Assembly: GCF_002382885.1 (NCBI RefSeq) | Contig: NZ_NWVL01000002.1 | Location: 160,945 to 224,944 of the forward strand | DNA: 64,000 nucleotides | Direction of reading: 5' to 3' | Source: Streptomyces sp. WZ.A104 | GTDB taxonomy: Bacteria; Actinomycetota; Actinomycetes; Streptomycetales; Streptomycetaceae | In this document: piece after piece, positions 40,093 through 49,014 of the stretch | Numbering within the stretch: the first letter of the stretch is position 1 | How the letters are laid out: every line of letters starts with the position of its first letter | Made by a program: the position numbers and the translations under genes | Notes under the pieces: model-generated | Seen by the model: the letters and a program-made list of their open reading frames with translations, nothing else | Told to the model about the DNA's origin: nothing | The model's database searches: none

Positions 40093-40746
40093 CTAGTCGT
40101 CGTCGCCGAGCACCGGCTCGGGCAGCGTTCCCGCGTTGTGCTCCAGCAGCCGCCAGCCACGCGCTCCCTCACCGAGAACGGACCAGCAGCAGTTGGACAG
40201 CCCGCCGAGCCCTTCCCAGTGATGCGACTCCAGACCCAGCAGGCGGCCGATCGTCGTCCTGATCGTGCCGCCGTGGCTGACCACGACCAGCGTGCCGTTG
40301 GCGGGGAGCTTCTCGGCGTGCTCCAGGACGACCGGAGCGGCCCGGTCGGCGACCTCGGTCTCCAGCTCGCCGCCGCCCCGGCGCACGGGCTCGCCGCGCT
40401 TCCAAGCGGCGTACTGCTCCCCGTAGCGCTCGACGATCTCGTGGTGCGTCAGCCCCTGCCAGGCGCCTGCGTACGTCTCGCGAAGAGCCGCGTCATGAGC
40501 GACGGTCAGGCCGCTGACTGCGGCCAGCTCGGCGGCCGTGGCCGCCGCCCGCCGGAGGTCGGAGGCCACGATGGCGTCCGGCTTCAGCGAGGCGAGCAGC
40601 CGGGCGGCCCGGCGGGCCTGCCCGAGGCCGGCCTCGGTGAGCTCGATGTCCGTGGAGCCCTGGAAACGACGCTCCAGATTCCATGCCGTCTGGCCGTGCC
40701 GCCAGAGGACGATCCTGCGGCCCCTGCCGCTGCTGCTGCCGTTCAG
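40093..40746 (-). CDS. Histidine phosphatase family protein with CTG start
   Basis: 217 residues, phosphoglycerate mutase/acid phosphatase superfamily. The catalytic RHG motif is IVLWRHGQTAWNLERRFQG near the N-terminus, the second arginine region is ASDLRRAAATA, the glutamate region is LRETYAGAWQGLTHHE, and the second histidine is VVVSHGGTIRTTIG. The frame upstream of the RHG motif contains no ATG, GTG or TTG before a stop; the only start that fits is CTG 40746. This lies in a CTGA overlap with the rsfS stop and has GGAAGG 9 nt upstream. An ATG-only gene call would begin at 40569 and lose the RHG motif. It may act on phospho-sugars or cobamide intermediates; substrate unknown. Confidence 0.88.
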   Translation of the reverse strand: MNGSSSGRGRRIVLWRHGQTAWNLERRFQGSTDIELTEAGLGQARRAARLLASLKPDAIVASDLRRAAATAAELAAVSGLTVAHDAALRETYAGAWQGLTHHEIVERYGEQYAAWKRGEPVRRGGGELETEVADRAAPVVLEHAEKLPANGTLVVVSHGGTIRTTIGRLLGLESHHWEGLGGLSNCCWSVLGEGARGWRLLEHNAGTLPEPVLGDDD

Positions 40747-41174
40747 CTCTGGTCACCTTCCGTGCCGCCGTTGAGCTGCGCGTGCTCCTCGGCCTTGCCG
40801 CGGGTCTTGATCGCGTCCTCGGGGAGGGCGATCTCCGGGCAGTCCTTCCACAGGCGCTCCAGCGCGTAGAAAACGCGCTCCTCGCTGTGCTGGACGTGGA
40901 TGACGATGTCGACGTAGTCGAGGAGGATCCAGCGGGCGTCGCGGTCGCCCTCGCGGCGCACCGGCTTGGCGCCGAGCTCCTTCTGGAGCCGCTCCTCGAT
41001 CTCGTCGACGATCGACTTGACCTGGCGGTCGTTGGGGGCCGAGGCCAGCAGGAAGGCGTCGGTGATCGACAGCACATCGCTGACGTCGTAGGCGATGATG
41101 TCGTGCGCGAGCCGGTCGGCGGCCGCCTGAGCGGCGGCGTTGATGAGCTCGATGGAGCGGTCCGTGGCGGTCAC
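40743..41174 (-). CDS. rsfS: Ribosomal silencing factor RsfS
   Basis: 143 residues of the RsfS/Iojap family, which binds L14 on the 50S subunit and blocks subunit joining under starvation. The core reads IIAYDVSDVLSITDAFLLASAPNDRQVKSIVDEIEERL, then the WILLDYVDIVIHVQHSEERVFYALERLW signature. GTG 41174 matches the usual N-terminus; a TTG at 41204 has GAGG directly abutting it and is less likely. It sits downstream of nadD and the LCP gene, the common nadD-LCP-rsfS order, and overlaps the histidine phosphatase start by 4 bp. Confidence 0.95.
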   Translation of the reverse strand: MTATDRSIELINAAAQAAADRLAHDIIAYDVSDVLSITDAFLLASAPNDRQVKSIVDEIEERLQKELGAKPVRREGDRDARWILLDYVDIVIHVQHSEERVFYALERLWKDCPEIALPEDAIKTRGKAEEHAQLNGGTEGDQS

Positions 41175-41269
41175 ATGCAGGCTTTCGTCGGCGGTCGGAT
41201 GCAACCTCTAGGGTCTCACGGACCACCGACAGAGCTTTACTGCGTTTCACCCAGAGCTTTGCCGCGCTT

Positions 41270-41311
41270 CACCGGCCGACGTCCGAGGCCTCGGAGGAAC
41301 GTCGGCCGGTG
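41270..41311 (-). terminator. Terminator after LCP gene
   Basis: Perfect 13-bp arms caccggccgacgt (41270-41282) and acgtcggccggtg (41299-41311), with an inner ccgag/ctcgg pairing. It starts 12 bp beyond the LCP protein stop and precedes rsfS. Confidence 0.8.
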
Positions 41312-41323
41312 AACCCGCAGCGG

Positions 41324-43138
41324 CTACTTGATCTCGTAGTCCTGACCGAGGACGGCGGACACGTCGGCGTTCGCGGCCGGCTCGCCCTTCTTCACGTCGT
41401 CGTCGGACAGGCCCAGGGTCTTGGCCACCTCGACGGCCTTCTCCTTGTCCTCGGCGGACCGGTAGAGCACGACGGAAGAGGACTCGGCCTCGGCCTTGCC
41501 GCTGTCCACGAAGGCGTAGCCGCCGTTGATCAGCTGGACCCGGGCCGCCTCTGCGGCCTTGTCGTCACCCGTGGCGTTGCGAACGGCGACCCGGAGGGGC
41601 GCACCCTCTTCGGGGGCCTTCACCGCACCGCCCAGGATGTCCTTGACGACGCTGCGGGTGGCCTCCTCGGTGAGCGTGCCGTCCTCCTGGACCGGCAGGA
41701 GGGCCGTCTTGTAGTCGCCGACCTTGGCATGCGCGGCGAGCTTGGCGAGCGAGGCCCCGAGGTCCTTCTCGGGCAGCGACGGGTCGAGCACCTGGAGCAG
41801 CGTCTCGATGGTGATGGTCGCGGCCTTGGGATCCTCGGAGATCTTGCGCAGCGTGGCCCGCATGACCTCGCCGAACCTCATCAGCTGCTTGGCCTCGGGC
41901 TCGCCCGGTGCGCGGTACGTGGCGTACGCGACGGCCATCGGGCCGCTGAGCGTCTGCGCCTCGCCCTTGTTCACCAGGGGCGAGGCGCCCTTCTTGGTGT
42001 CGGGCACGTCGGTGTCGGTGTCGACCTCGATGTTGCCGACCAGCTCGACGAGGTTCTCCAGGTAGGGAGTGTCCAGCCGCCAGGTGCCGGTGATCCGGGT
42101 GCCCAGGAGGGTGTCGATCGCCTCCCGGGTGCCGGTCCTGCCGTCGTCGTCGACGGACTTGCCGAGCGTGGTGGTGGTCCCGTCGTCGCCCGCGACGGCG
42201 AGGGAGTTGGGCAGCAGAACGGTGGTGCCCTGCTTGGTGGTGGTGTTGTCGACGAGGAGCGCCGTGGAGGTGGCGCCCTTCTTGGTGTCGTGCAGGTGCA
42301 CCACGATCATGTCGCGCTGCTGGGCTCCGGCGGCGACGGCCTTCTTGTCGTCCGGACCGGAGAGGCCGGGGATCATGTCGGCGGACCAGAGGTACCCGAC
42401 TCCGCCGACGACCACGAGAACGGCGACGACGATCAGGGCGACCATCCGGTTGCGGCCCTTGCGGCGCGCTTCCTCGCGCCTCTCGCTGCGGCTCTCGGTG
42501 AACTTCAGCCAGTCGATGACGTCTTCGGAGTCCTCATCGGGCTCCTCGATGAACGAGAACTGCTCGGTTCGGTAGTCGGGAGCGGGCTTGCGCTGCCCCG
42601 GAACGGCCGCGTCGGCCTCCGCTTCGGCTTCCGCGGCTTCCGCTGTGTGCGACTGCGGGGCCTGTTCCGGTGCGGGGGCGGCGCCCTGCTGCGGGACGCT
42701 CCAGTGCTGACCGGTGTCGACCGCGGCGGGCTGCTGCCCGGTGGCGTAGCCGTAGTCGGTGTAGGAGCCGTACCCGTACCCCTGCTCGGCACCCTGCCCC
42801 TGCTGGGCCTGGCCCTGGTACGTCTGACCCGGGTGCGTCTGGCTCTGGTGCGTCTGCCCCGGGTGCTGGCCCTGGTACTGGCCTGCGTAGGGGTCGTACG
42901 GGGGCTGCGGCTGCTGCTGGGGGTTGCCGTACGCGTCGTAGCCGTACCCCGCCTCGGGGGCCTGGTGCGCGTGGCCCTGCCCCTGGCCCTGGTGCGCGGC
43001 GTAGGGGTCGTACTGCTGCCCCTGCTGGTCGTACGGCTGCTGCGCCTGCTGCTGGTACACCGGCTGCCCGTAAGCGTCGTAGCCGATGACCTGCGGCTCC
43101 TGGTAATACGGGTCGTACGGGTTCTGTCGGTCGTTCAC
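41324..43138 (-). CDS. LCP/LytR family protein with LytR C-terminal domain
   Basis: 604 residues. The cytoplasmic N-terminus (1-200) is Gln/Tyr/Pro-rich with YDPYA and QGQ repeats. One membrane helix follows (MVALIVVAVLVVVGGVGYLW, about 275-295). The extracellular part has an LCP-like region (DMIVVHLHDTKKGATSTALL, TLLGTRITGTWRLDTPYLENLVELVGNIEV) and a C-terminal LytR_C domain (PLRVAVRNATGDDKAAEAARVQLINGGY). LCP proteins attach teichoic acids or other glycopolymers to peptidoglycan. The catalytic arginines of canonical LCPs are not clearly conserved, so it may be a regulatory or binding member. GTG 43138 follows GAGAGGGG. Confidence 0.88.
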   Translation of the reverse strand: MNDRQNPYDPYYQEPQVIGYDAYGQPVYQQQAQQPYDQQGQQYDPYAAHQGQGQGHAHQAPEAGYGYDAYGNPQQQPQPPYDPYAGQYQGQHPGQTHQSQTHPGQTYQGQAQQGQGAEQGYGYGSYTDYGYATGQQPAAVDTGQHWSVPQQGAAPAPEQAPQSHTAEAAEAEAEADAAVPGQRKPAPDYRTEQFSFIEEPDEDSEDVIDWLKFTESRSERREEARRKGRNRMVALIVVAVLVVVGGVGYLWSADMIPGLSGPDDKKAVAAGAQQRDMIVVHLHDTKKGATSTALLVDNTTTKQGTTVLLPNSLAVAGDDGTTTTLGKSVDDDGRTGTREAIDTLLGTRITGTWRLDTPYLENLVELVGNIEVDTDTDVPDTKKGASPLVNKGEAQTLSGPMAVAYATYRAPGEPEAKQLMRFGEVMRATLRKISEDPKAATITIETLLQVLDPSLPEKDLGASLAKLAAHAKVGDYKTALLPVQEDGTLTEEATRSVVKDILGGAVKAPEEGAPLRVAVRNATGDDKAAEAARVQLINGGYAFVDSGKAEAESSSVVLYRSAEDKEKAVEVAKTLGLSDDDVKKGEPAANADVSAVLGQDYEIK

Positions 43139-43157
43139 CGGTGCCCCTCTCCGTGGC

Positions 43158-43775
43158 TCATTCGCCGCGGTACAGCTGGCGCTTGTCGATGTAGCGAACC
43201 ACGCCGTCCGGCACCAGGTACCAGACCGGTTCCCCCTGCGCGACCCTCTCACGGCAGTCCGTGGACGAGATCGCCAGCGCGGGTACCTCCACGAGGGAGA
43301 CACCGCCCTCGGGCAGCCCGTCGTCCGTGAGCACGTGACCCGGGCGGGTCACACCGATGAAGTGGGAGAGCGAGAACAGCTCCTCCGCGTCGCGCCAGGT
43401 GAGGATCTGGGAGAGCGCGTCGGCGCCGGTGATGAAGAAGAGGTCCGCGTCGCCGTGGACCTCGCGCAGGTCCCGCAGCGTATCGATGGTGTACGTCGGT
43501 CCGCCACGATCGATGTCACTGCGACTGACGGAGAACTGCGGGTTGGACGCGGTGGCGATGACCGTCATCAGATAGCGGTCCTCGGCCGGGGAGACCTTCT
43601 TGTGGCTCTTCTGCCACGGCTGCCCGGTCGGAACGAAGACGACCTCGTCCAGATGGAACTGGGCGGCCACTTCGCTGGCCGCCACCAGGTGTCCATGATG
43701 GATCGGGTCGAATGTCCCGCCCATGACGCCGAGCCGGCGCTTGCCGGGGCCGGTAGGCACTTCCTGCTCTCCCAT
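43158..43775 (-). CDS. nadD: Nicotinate-nucleotide adenylyltransferase
   Basis: 205 residues. It transfers AMP from ATP to nicotinate mononucleotide in NAD synthesis. The N-terminal nucleotidyltransferase motif is [15 protein letters not shown] and the C-terminal ISSTDCRER is the matching ISSTxxR motif. Mid-region [15 protein letters not shown] and FFITGADAL are family features. ATG 43775 gives the usual short lead before the Rossmann fold. The LCP gene begins 19 nt downstream. Confidence 0.96.
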   Translation of the reverse strand: MGEQEVPTGPGKRRLGVMGGTFDPIHHGHLVAASEVAAQFHLDEVVFVPTGQPWQKSHKKVSPAEDRYLMTVIATASNPQFSVSRSDIDRGGPTYTIDTLRDLREVHGDADLFFITGADALSQILTWRDAEELFSLSHFIGVTRPGHVLTDDGLPEGGVSLVEVPALAISSTDCRERVAQGEPVWYLVPDGVVRYIDKRQLYRGE

Positions 43776-43844
43776 GCGTGCAGAGCCTACTGGCACAGCT
43801 GTACGCCGCTGACTCAGCGGTCTCAGACTCAGCGGTCTCTGACC

Positions 43845-44009
43845 TCAGCGGTCGCGGTTGAAGCGGGTGGTGACCCACAGCAGGAACATCAGCGCGAGGA
43901 AGGCGCCGGCGCCGATGAGGTAGGGGTTGAGGCTTTCGTGGTTGCCACCGCCCTCGCCACCCCCGGAGGCAATGGTGACCAGCTGGTGTGCGGTGCTCGT
44001 GAGGCTCAT
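43845..44009 (-). CDS. 54-residue single-pass membrane protein
   Basis: Encodes MSLTSTAHQLVTIASGGG, then a Gly/Glu-rich linker, followed by one membrane helix (PYLIGAGAFLALMFLLWVTT) and a basic end (RFNRDR). An outside N-terminus and inside C-terminus are suggested by the charge distribution. Codon use is normal for this genome. It is below common gene-finder length limits. A comparable 50-residue gene is just upstream. Function unknown; it may be an accessory of the neighbouring nadD/LCP or M48 protease products. Confidence 0.8.
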   Translation of the reverse strand: MSLTSTAHQLVTIASGGGEGGGNHESLNPYLIGAGAFLALMFLLWVTTRFNRDR

Positions 44010-44093
44010 CTTCGGCAGGACCTATCGATCGTGAATCGGAAGGAAGACGTCGGGCACATCGTATGCGGGCCCCCCGGGCACGCTCACGCCGAC

Positions 44094-44246
44094 TCAGTCG
44101 TTGTTGTCATCGTTGCGGTATCCGCGCAGCAGGAACCAGGCCAGGAGCACCGCTCCGAGGATCGCGACGAGCAGCACGATCCTCAGGGTGCTGCCGGGTC
44201 CCTGCTCCTCGGACGCGGCGGCGAGCAGTACGGCGGTGTGCGGCAT
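44094..44246 (-). CDS. 50-residue single-pass membrane protein
   Basis: Encodes MPHTAVLLAAASEEQGPGS, one membrane helix (IVLLVAILGAVLLAWFLL), then RGYRNDDNND. ATG 44246 is preceded by GAGGAG at about 9 nt, a good ribosome binding site. It shares layout with the 54-residue gene 84 bp downstream: a short polar N-terminus, one helix and a charged C-terminus. Function unknown. Confidence 0.8.
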   Translation of the reverse strand: MPHTAVLLAAASEEQGPGSTLRIVLLVAILGAVLLAWFLLRGYRNDDNND

Positions 44247-44357
44247 TTCGGGCGCTCCTCAAAGTTATCCACAGCCCCCCGCACACCGTAGCGCCAGCGC
44301 ATAGGCTGGTTTTTGTCCGGGGGACGAGCAACGTCTCGTACGAACAGGGGGCCATCC

Positions 44358-45476
44358 ATGACCGACAACAGTCACGAGAACGTGCCGAGCAGGCAGCGCA
44401 GGCGATTTGCCGGGATCTCCTCCCGGGCCTACGAGCACCCCGCCGACCGCTCGGCCCTGGTGGCCCTGCGCAAGCTGACCGGGTTCGACACCGTGTTCAA
44501 GGCGCTCAGCGGGCTGCTCCCGGAGCGCAGCCTGCGGCTGCTGTTCCTCTCCGACTCCGTCCGTGTGAGCGAAGCGCAGTTCACCCACCTCAACGACATG
44601 CTGCGGGACGCCTGTTACATCCTGGACCTGGAGAAGGTCCCGCCGATGTACGTCAAGCAGGACCCGCAGCCCAACGCCATGTGCATCGGTCTTGACGAAC
44701 CGATCATCGTGGTCACCACCGGCCTGGTCGAGCTGCTCGACGAGGAGGAGATGCGGGCGGTGGTGGGCCACGAGGTGGGCCACGCGCTCTCCGGTCACTC
44801 GGTGTACCGGACGATACTGCTCTTCCTCACCAATCTGGCCGTGAAGGTCGCCTGGATCCCGCTGGGCAATGTCGCGATCATGGCGATAGTGACGGCGCTG
44901 CGCGAGTGGTTCCGCAAGTCGGAGCTGTCCGCGGACCGGGCCGGGCTCCTGGTGGGCCAGGACACCAAGGCCTCGATGCGCGGCCTGATGAAGATCGCCG
45001 GCGGCAATCACCTCCACGAGATGAACGTGGACGCCTTCCTCGCCCAGGCCGACGAGTACGAGAAGGCCGGAGACCTGCGCGACTCCGTCCTCAAGATCCT
45101 CAATGTGCTGCCCCGGACGCACCCGTTCACCGCGGTGCGGGCCGCCGAGCTGAAGAAGTGGTCGGAGAGCCGCGACTTCCAGCGGATCATGGACGGCCAC
45201 TACCCGCGCCGCGAGGAGGACAAGGACACCTCGGTGACGGACTCGTTCCGGGAGTCCGCCTCGCACTACGCCGACACGGTGCGCACCAGCAAGGACCCGC
45301 TGATGAAGCTGGTCGGCGACATCGCCGGAGGCGCCGGGGACCTGGGCGGCAAGCTGCGCGACAAGTTCACCGGCGCCGCGGGCGGAGGCACGAAGGGCGG
45401 GGCGCAGGGCCCGGCCGGGGGCTCCGCCACGGGCGAGAAGGGCACATCCGGCCGGCCTCAGGACCCGGACGACTGA
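44358..45476 (+). CDS. M48 family metallopeptidase
   Basis: 372 residues. The zinc motif HEVGH is at about 138-142 (RAVVGHEVGHALSGH). Two hydrophobic segments follow (TILLFLTNLAVKVAWIPLGNVAIMAIVTAL), then RKSELSADRAGLL, whose glutamate is the third zinc ligand. This is the HtpX/Ste24-like arrangement of membrane-linked zinc proteases. The C-terminal 90 residues are charged and Gly-rich. Possible roles include membrane protein quality control. It is divergent from the small membrane genes and converges on the next gene with a 22-bp gap. Confidence 0.9.
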   Translation: MTDNSHENVPSRQRRRFAGISSRAYEHPADRSALVALRKLTGFDTVFKALSGLLPERSLRLLFLSDSVRVSEAQFTHLNDMLRDACYILDLEKVPPMYVKQDPQPNAMCIGLDEPIIVVTTGLVELLDEEEMRAVVGHEVGHALSGHSVYRTILLFLTNLAVKVAWIPLGNVAIMAIVTALREWFRKSELSADRAGLLVGQDTKASMRGLMKIAGGNHLHEMNVDAFLAQADEYEKAGDLRDSVLKILNVLPRTHPFTAVRAAELKKWSESRDFQRIMDGHYPRREEDKDTSVTDSFRESASHYADTVRTSKDPLMKLVGDIAGGAGDLGGKLRDKFTGAAGGGTKGGAQGPAGGSATGEKGTSGRPQDPDD

Positions 45477-45498
45477 GGGCCTGAGGACCGGGGCCTGA

Positions 45499-46650
45499 CT
45501 ACTGCGAGGGGCTGCTCGGGGAGCTCCGGCCGGCCGCCGAGTCCGTCGGGGTCGTCGTGGCTGCCGCCGAAGCCGTCGGGGAGCTGACGGCCGCCAGGGT
45601 CCCGCACAGCGCCGCCGTGGGTCGGCCCGTGGCATACGGGTCGGTGGCGGCGGGACCGCGGTCGTCCGCCCGCTCCCCGGCGAGAAGCGGGCGGAGCGTC
45701 CCGGCCGCATCGGCCGAGCATGAGTGCGGCCCGGCCTGGACGTAGGCGGTGCGCAGCTCCAGCCGGTGCAGCCGCAGATCCTCCCGGTCGAAGCGGAAGT
45801 GCAGCTCGCGACGCACGGTGAACAGGGAGGCGCCGTCCTCCCCGTGGGGTCCATCGGCCGGGCGCACGGCGTAGGTGAACGTGTGGTCCGAGACGACCCC
45901 CAGTGCGCCCGCTCCCTCCTCCTCGTAGCGGAGCGTGCCCTGGACCCGGACGTGCGGGTCCGCGAGTTCCACGTGGGCCGGGTCGAAGCGCACCAGCCAG
46001 CCGGTGGCGGCGTGCCGCCCGTCGTCCGCCGGGGTGCTCAGGCTCTGTTCGAACTGTGCCCGCTGGTCGGGATCGAGGAGGTGCTCGACGGGCCTGCGGA
46101 CATCGCCGGTGAGGACGTCGGGGTTCAGCGAGGACTCCACCAGGTAGTCCTTGACCGTGGCGAGAGCGGCGGTGATCTGGCTGTCGGAGAAGTTCCGCGT
46201 ACGCCGCACGGCGGGGAAGTTGATCCCTTCCGCGCCGGTGCGGAGACCGGCGACCGGCTCGGACGCGTACAGCCGCTCGGGGGAACCGCCGGGGACGGCC
46301 CCCGGAGGGGCGAGGGGGACGACAGTGGTCCTCAGGGGTTCGGCCCGTCGGGTGGGCGGCTGGGGGTAGGGGCTGCGGAAGCCTATGTAGACGGCGAGGG
46401 CGAAGGCCAGGGCAATCAGGACGATCAGCGCTATGGCGGTCCGGGAGCCGCCTCCGCTGCGGAGGGCGGCCGGTGGCTCGGGCAGGGCGCGCACCGCGCG
46501 GGCGTGCTCGCCCATCCGCTCCTGGGCCGAGAACTCCTGCATCCGGGCAGCCTGGACGAACGATTCGTCGAAGACGAGGGAGCGGTATTCGTCCTCGCCG
46601 CCCGCGGAGTTCTCGGGCGGGCCGTCCGGCGGTTCTGAGCGGCCTGTCAT
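45499..46650 (-). CDS. SCO2583-like membrane protein
   Basis: 383 residues. The cytoplasmic N-terminus contains YRSLVFDESFVQAARMQEFSA, then one membrane helix (AIALIVLIALAFALAVYIGF, about 70-90), a large extracytoplasmic domain, and a low-complexity Ser/Thr/Ala tail. The VFDExFVxAA motif recurs in the upstream neighbour, so the two are related at the N-terminus. By position (M48 protease, this gene, its partner, proA) it corresponds to S. coelicolor SCO2583. ATG 46650 follows GAGAGAAG. Spore-wall involvement is inferred from knowledge of the neighbouring SCO2584 family. Confidence 0.82.
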   Translation of the reverse strand: MTGRSEPPDGPPENSAGGEDEYRSLVFDESFVQAARMQEFSAQERMGEHARAVRALPEPPAALRSGGGSRTAIALIVLIALAFALAVYIGFRSPYPQPPTRRAEPLRTTVVPLAPPGAVPGGSPERLYASEPVAGLRTGAEGINFPAVRRTRNFSDSQITAALATVKDYLVESSLNPDVLTGDVRRPVEHLLDPDQRAQFEQSLSTPADDGRHAATGWLVRFDPAHVELADPHVRVQGTLRYEEEGAGALGVVSDHTFTYAVRPADGPHGEDGASLFTVRRELHFRFDREDLRLHRLELRTAYVQAGPHSCSADAAGTLRPLLAGERADDRGPAATDPYATGRPTAALCGTLAAVSSPTASAAATTTPTDSAAGRSSPSSPSQ

Positions 46651-46987
46651 GACTTCTCTCCCGATCTCCACACCGGTCGGTTCGGTGCGCAACGGTCTGC
46701 TTCGGACGAGCGGTGTCCGGCAGCGAGAAGCCCCCCTGGGAACGAGGGGTCACATCTTGAGGGTAGGTCGATTGCCGCGTGCGTAAACGCGGAGAGCTGG
46801 GGGAGCTGCCGGTGCGGGCACCGGCGAACGGGTGACGGGAGGGTCGGGCGAGGACCCGGAACGGGGCCGTGGCACACGGGGGGCGAGGGACGAAGCGAAC
46901 AGCTGCCGATACCGGCGTACGGGGGTTACGACAGCCGGGCGAACGGCTGCCGGAACGCACCGGCACGAGGGCCCTGCTCCCGAGCGG
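46651..46987. other. Intergenic region upstream of SCO2583-like gene
   Basis: No gene is supported. It contains an 18-bp palindrome gccggtgcgggcaccggc (46808-46825), possibly the terminator of the upstream gene, and a promoter-like pair at 46760-46787. Confidence 0.5.
46760..46787 (-). promoter_or_regulatory. Possible promoter of SCO2583-like gene
   Basis: On the minus strand TTTACG (46787-46782), 16 bp, then TACCCT (46765-46760), about 110 nt upstream of the start. It is a weak match to the housekeeping consensus, but nothing better is seen. Confidence 0.35.
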
Positions 46988-47572
46988 TCAGGGGAGGCCG
47001 GGTTCGGCCGAGACCGCTGGCCGGGAGTGGTCGGCGGAGGCCGAGGGGGCGGCTCCGGGCTTGTCGACGCCGCTGGTGACGGGGGGCGGCACCTGGTCCT
47101 GGCGATTGGCCGACGCGCCCCGGTAGACGGCGCTGAAGGCGAGGGCGACCATACCGATGCCCATCATCAGCGCCAGCAGCCAGGCGACGGGACGGTGCCA
47201 GCGGGCGGAGTTGCGGTAGGGCCGCAGGGAGCCGCCGTGACGGCCGTAGGGGCCCGGGGCGGTGGCGTCGTGCCCGTCGCCGTGGTCCGGGTCGTAGTCG
47301 AGGTCCTGCGGGTCGTGGTAGCCGTAGGGGCCGTGCTCGTCGTAACGGTCGTCGTCGGGGCGGCGGGTGCGGCGGGCGCGGGCCGCATCGGCCTCGGCGC
47401 GGGCCTCGGCGGCGGCGAGCAGGCGCTCCACGGCGGTGGGCTCGTGGACGGCCGCGGCCCGGACGAAGTCCTCGTCGAACACCACGGTGGCGAAATCCTC
47501 GTCCGCGCCCCCGCGGTCGTCGTCGGGCTCCCAGCCGTCCGGGAACGGCTTGCCCCCCACGTCGTCCGGCAC
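46988..47572 (-). CDS. SCO2584-like family protein (spore wall associated)
   Basis: 194 residues. The N-terminal cytoplasmic part has FATVVFDEDFVRAAAVHEPTAVERLLAAAEARAEAD, a His/Asp/Tyr-rich linker, one membrane helix (VAWLLALMMGIGMVALAFSAVY) and a short polar outside tail. The VFDEDFVRAA motif matches the downstream protein. The family is named after S. coelicolor SCO2584, linked in the literature to spore wall synthesis; the assignment here rests on context (next to proA) and sequence pattern. GTG 47572 fits the conserved start; longer frames add low-complexity sequence. Confidence 0.8.
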   Translation of the reverse strand: MPDDVGGKPFPDGWEPDDDRGGADEDFATVVFDEDFVRAAAVHEPTAVERLLAAAEARAEADAARARRTRRPDDDRYDEHGPYGYHDPQDLDYDPDHGDGHDATAPGPYGRHGGSLRPYRNSARWHRPVAWLLALMMGIGMVALAFSAVYRGASANRQDQVPPPVTSGVDKPGAAPSASADHSRPAVSAEPGLP

Positions 47573-47730
47573 GGATTCAGCGTAGCCCTGTCGGGACCTT
47601 TTCGGCAGGGACCCCGCGAACTCCCCCGGTCGGGGGGAGGGGAACGCGCGGCCGGGCTCAGCATCCGCGCCCGCTCCGGCCGGGGCGGGCGGGAGCGCCC
47701 GCGAGCCCGGCATGATCCGAACGACAGGCC

Positions 47731-49014
47731 CTAACGGACGTGGCCGTCGCCGGTGACGATGTACTTCGTCGAGGTCAGCTCCGGCAGGCCCATCGGGCCC
47801 CGGGCGTGCAGCTTCTGCGTGGAGATGCCGATCTCGGCGCCGAAGCCGAACTGCCCGCCGTCCGTGAAGCGCGTGGAGGCGTTCACGGCGACCGTCGTCG
47901 AATCGACCAGTTGGGTGAACCGGCGGGCGGCCGCCTGGGAGGTCGTGACGATCGCCTCGGTGTGGCCGGAGGACCAGAGGCGGATGTGCGCGACCGCGGC
48001 GTCCAGGGAGTCGACGACCGCCGCCGCGATGTCGTACGAGAGGTACTCGGTCTCCCAGTCCTCCGTCGTCGCCGCGACCACGGTGGCCTTGGTGCCCTCC
48101 GCCCGGGCGAGGACGTGCTCGTCGCCGTGGACGGTGACCCCGGCCTCGGCCAGCGCGTCCAGGGCGAGCGGCAGGAAGGTGTCGGCGATGTCCTTGTGGA
48201 CGAGCAGGGTCTCGGCCGCGTTGCAGACGCTGGGGCGCTGCGCCTTGGAGTTGATCAGGATGTCGACGGCCATGGCGAGATCCGTTTGCGCGTCGACGTA
48301 GACGTGGCAGTTGCCGGTGCCGGTCTCGATGACGGGGACGGTGGACTCCTCGACGACCGTGCGGATCAGCGAGGCGCCGCCGCGCGGGATGAGGACGTCG
48401 ACCAGACCGCGGGCCCGCATCAGCTCGCGTACGGAGTCACGGCTCTCGCCCGGAACGAGCTGGACCGCGTCGGCGGGGAGGCCCGAGCCGCCCACCGCGT
48501 CGCGCAGGACCCGGACGAGGGCGGTGTTGGAGGCGTAGGCGGAGGAGGAGCCGCGCAGCAGGACCGCGTTGCCGGACTTCAGGCAGAGGGCGGCGGCGTC
48601 GACGGTGACGTTGGGACGGGCCTCGTAGATGATGCCGACCACGCCGAGCGGGACCCGCACCTGGCGCAGGTCGATGCCGTTGGGCAGGGTCGAGCCGCGC
48701 ACCACTTCACCGACCGGGTCGGGCAGGGCCGCCACGTCCCGGACGTCCGCGGCGATGGCGCGGATGCGTTCCGGGGTGAGGGTGAGGCGGTCGATGATGC
48801 CTTCGCTCGTCCCGGCCTCGCGGGCGCGCTCGACGTCCTTCGCGTTGGCCTCGACGATCTCGCTCGTCCGTACTTCGAGGGCGTCGGCGATGGCAAGCAG
48901 GGCGTCGTCCTTGGCCGCACGCGGCAGTGGCGCGATGTCGGCGGCGGCCGCGCGGGCCCGGTAGGCGGTCTGCGCGACCGGGGAGAGGTTGTCGTAGGGC
49001 GAGAGCGTGGTCAT
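47731..49014 (-). CDS. proA: Gamma-glutamyl phosphate reductase
   Basis: 427 residues. It reduces gamma-glutamyl phosphate to glutamate semialdehyde with NADPH in proline synthesis. Family motifs are [43 protein letters not shown], and the catalytic cysteine region [22 protein letters not shown] 49014 has no ribosome binding site. Instead a -10-like TACTCT ends 6 nt upstream, so it may be leaderless; a 10-bp hairpin occupies the same sequence. Confidence 0.97.
   Translation of the reverse strand: MTTLSPYDNLSPVAQTAYRARAAAADIAPLPRAAKDDALLAIADALEVRTSEIVEANAKDVERAREAGTSEGIIDRLTLTPERIRAIAADVRDVAALPDPVGEVVRGSTLPNGIDLRQVRVPLGVVGIIYEARPNVTVDAAALCLKSGNAVLLRGSSSAYASNTALVRVLRDAVGGSGLPADAVQLVPGESRDSVRELMRARGLVDVLIPRGGASLIRTVVEESTVPVIETGTGNCHVYVDAQTDLAMAVDILINSKAQRPSVCNAAETLLVHKDIADTFLPLALDALAEAGVTVHGDEHVLARAEGTKATVVAATTEDWETEYLSYDIAAAVVDSLDAAVAHIRLWSSGHTEAIVTTSQAAARRFTQLVDSTTVAVNASTRFTDGGQFGFGAEIGISTQKLHARGPMGLPELTSTKYIVTGDGHVR

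Noticed and set aside
41309..43330. A 673-residue plus-strand open frame
   Set aside because: It is the complement of the LCP/LytR_C gene; composition is a mirror of that gene's codons.
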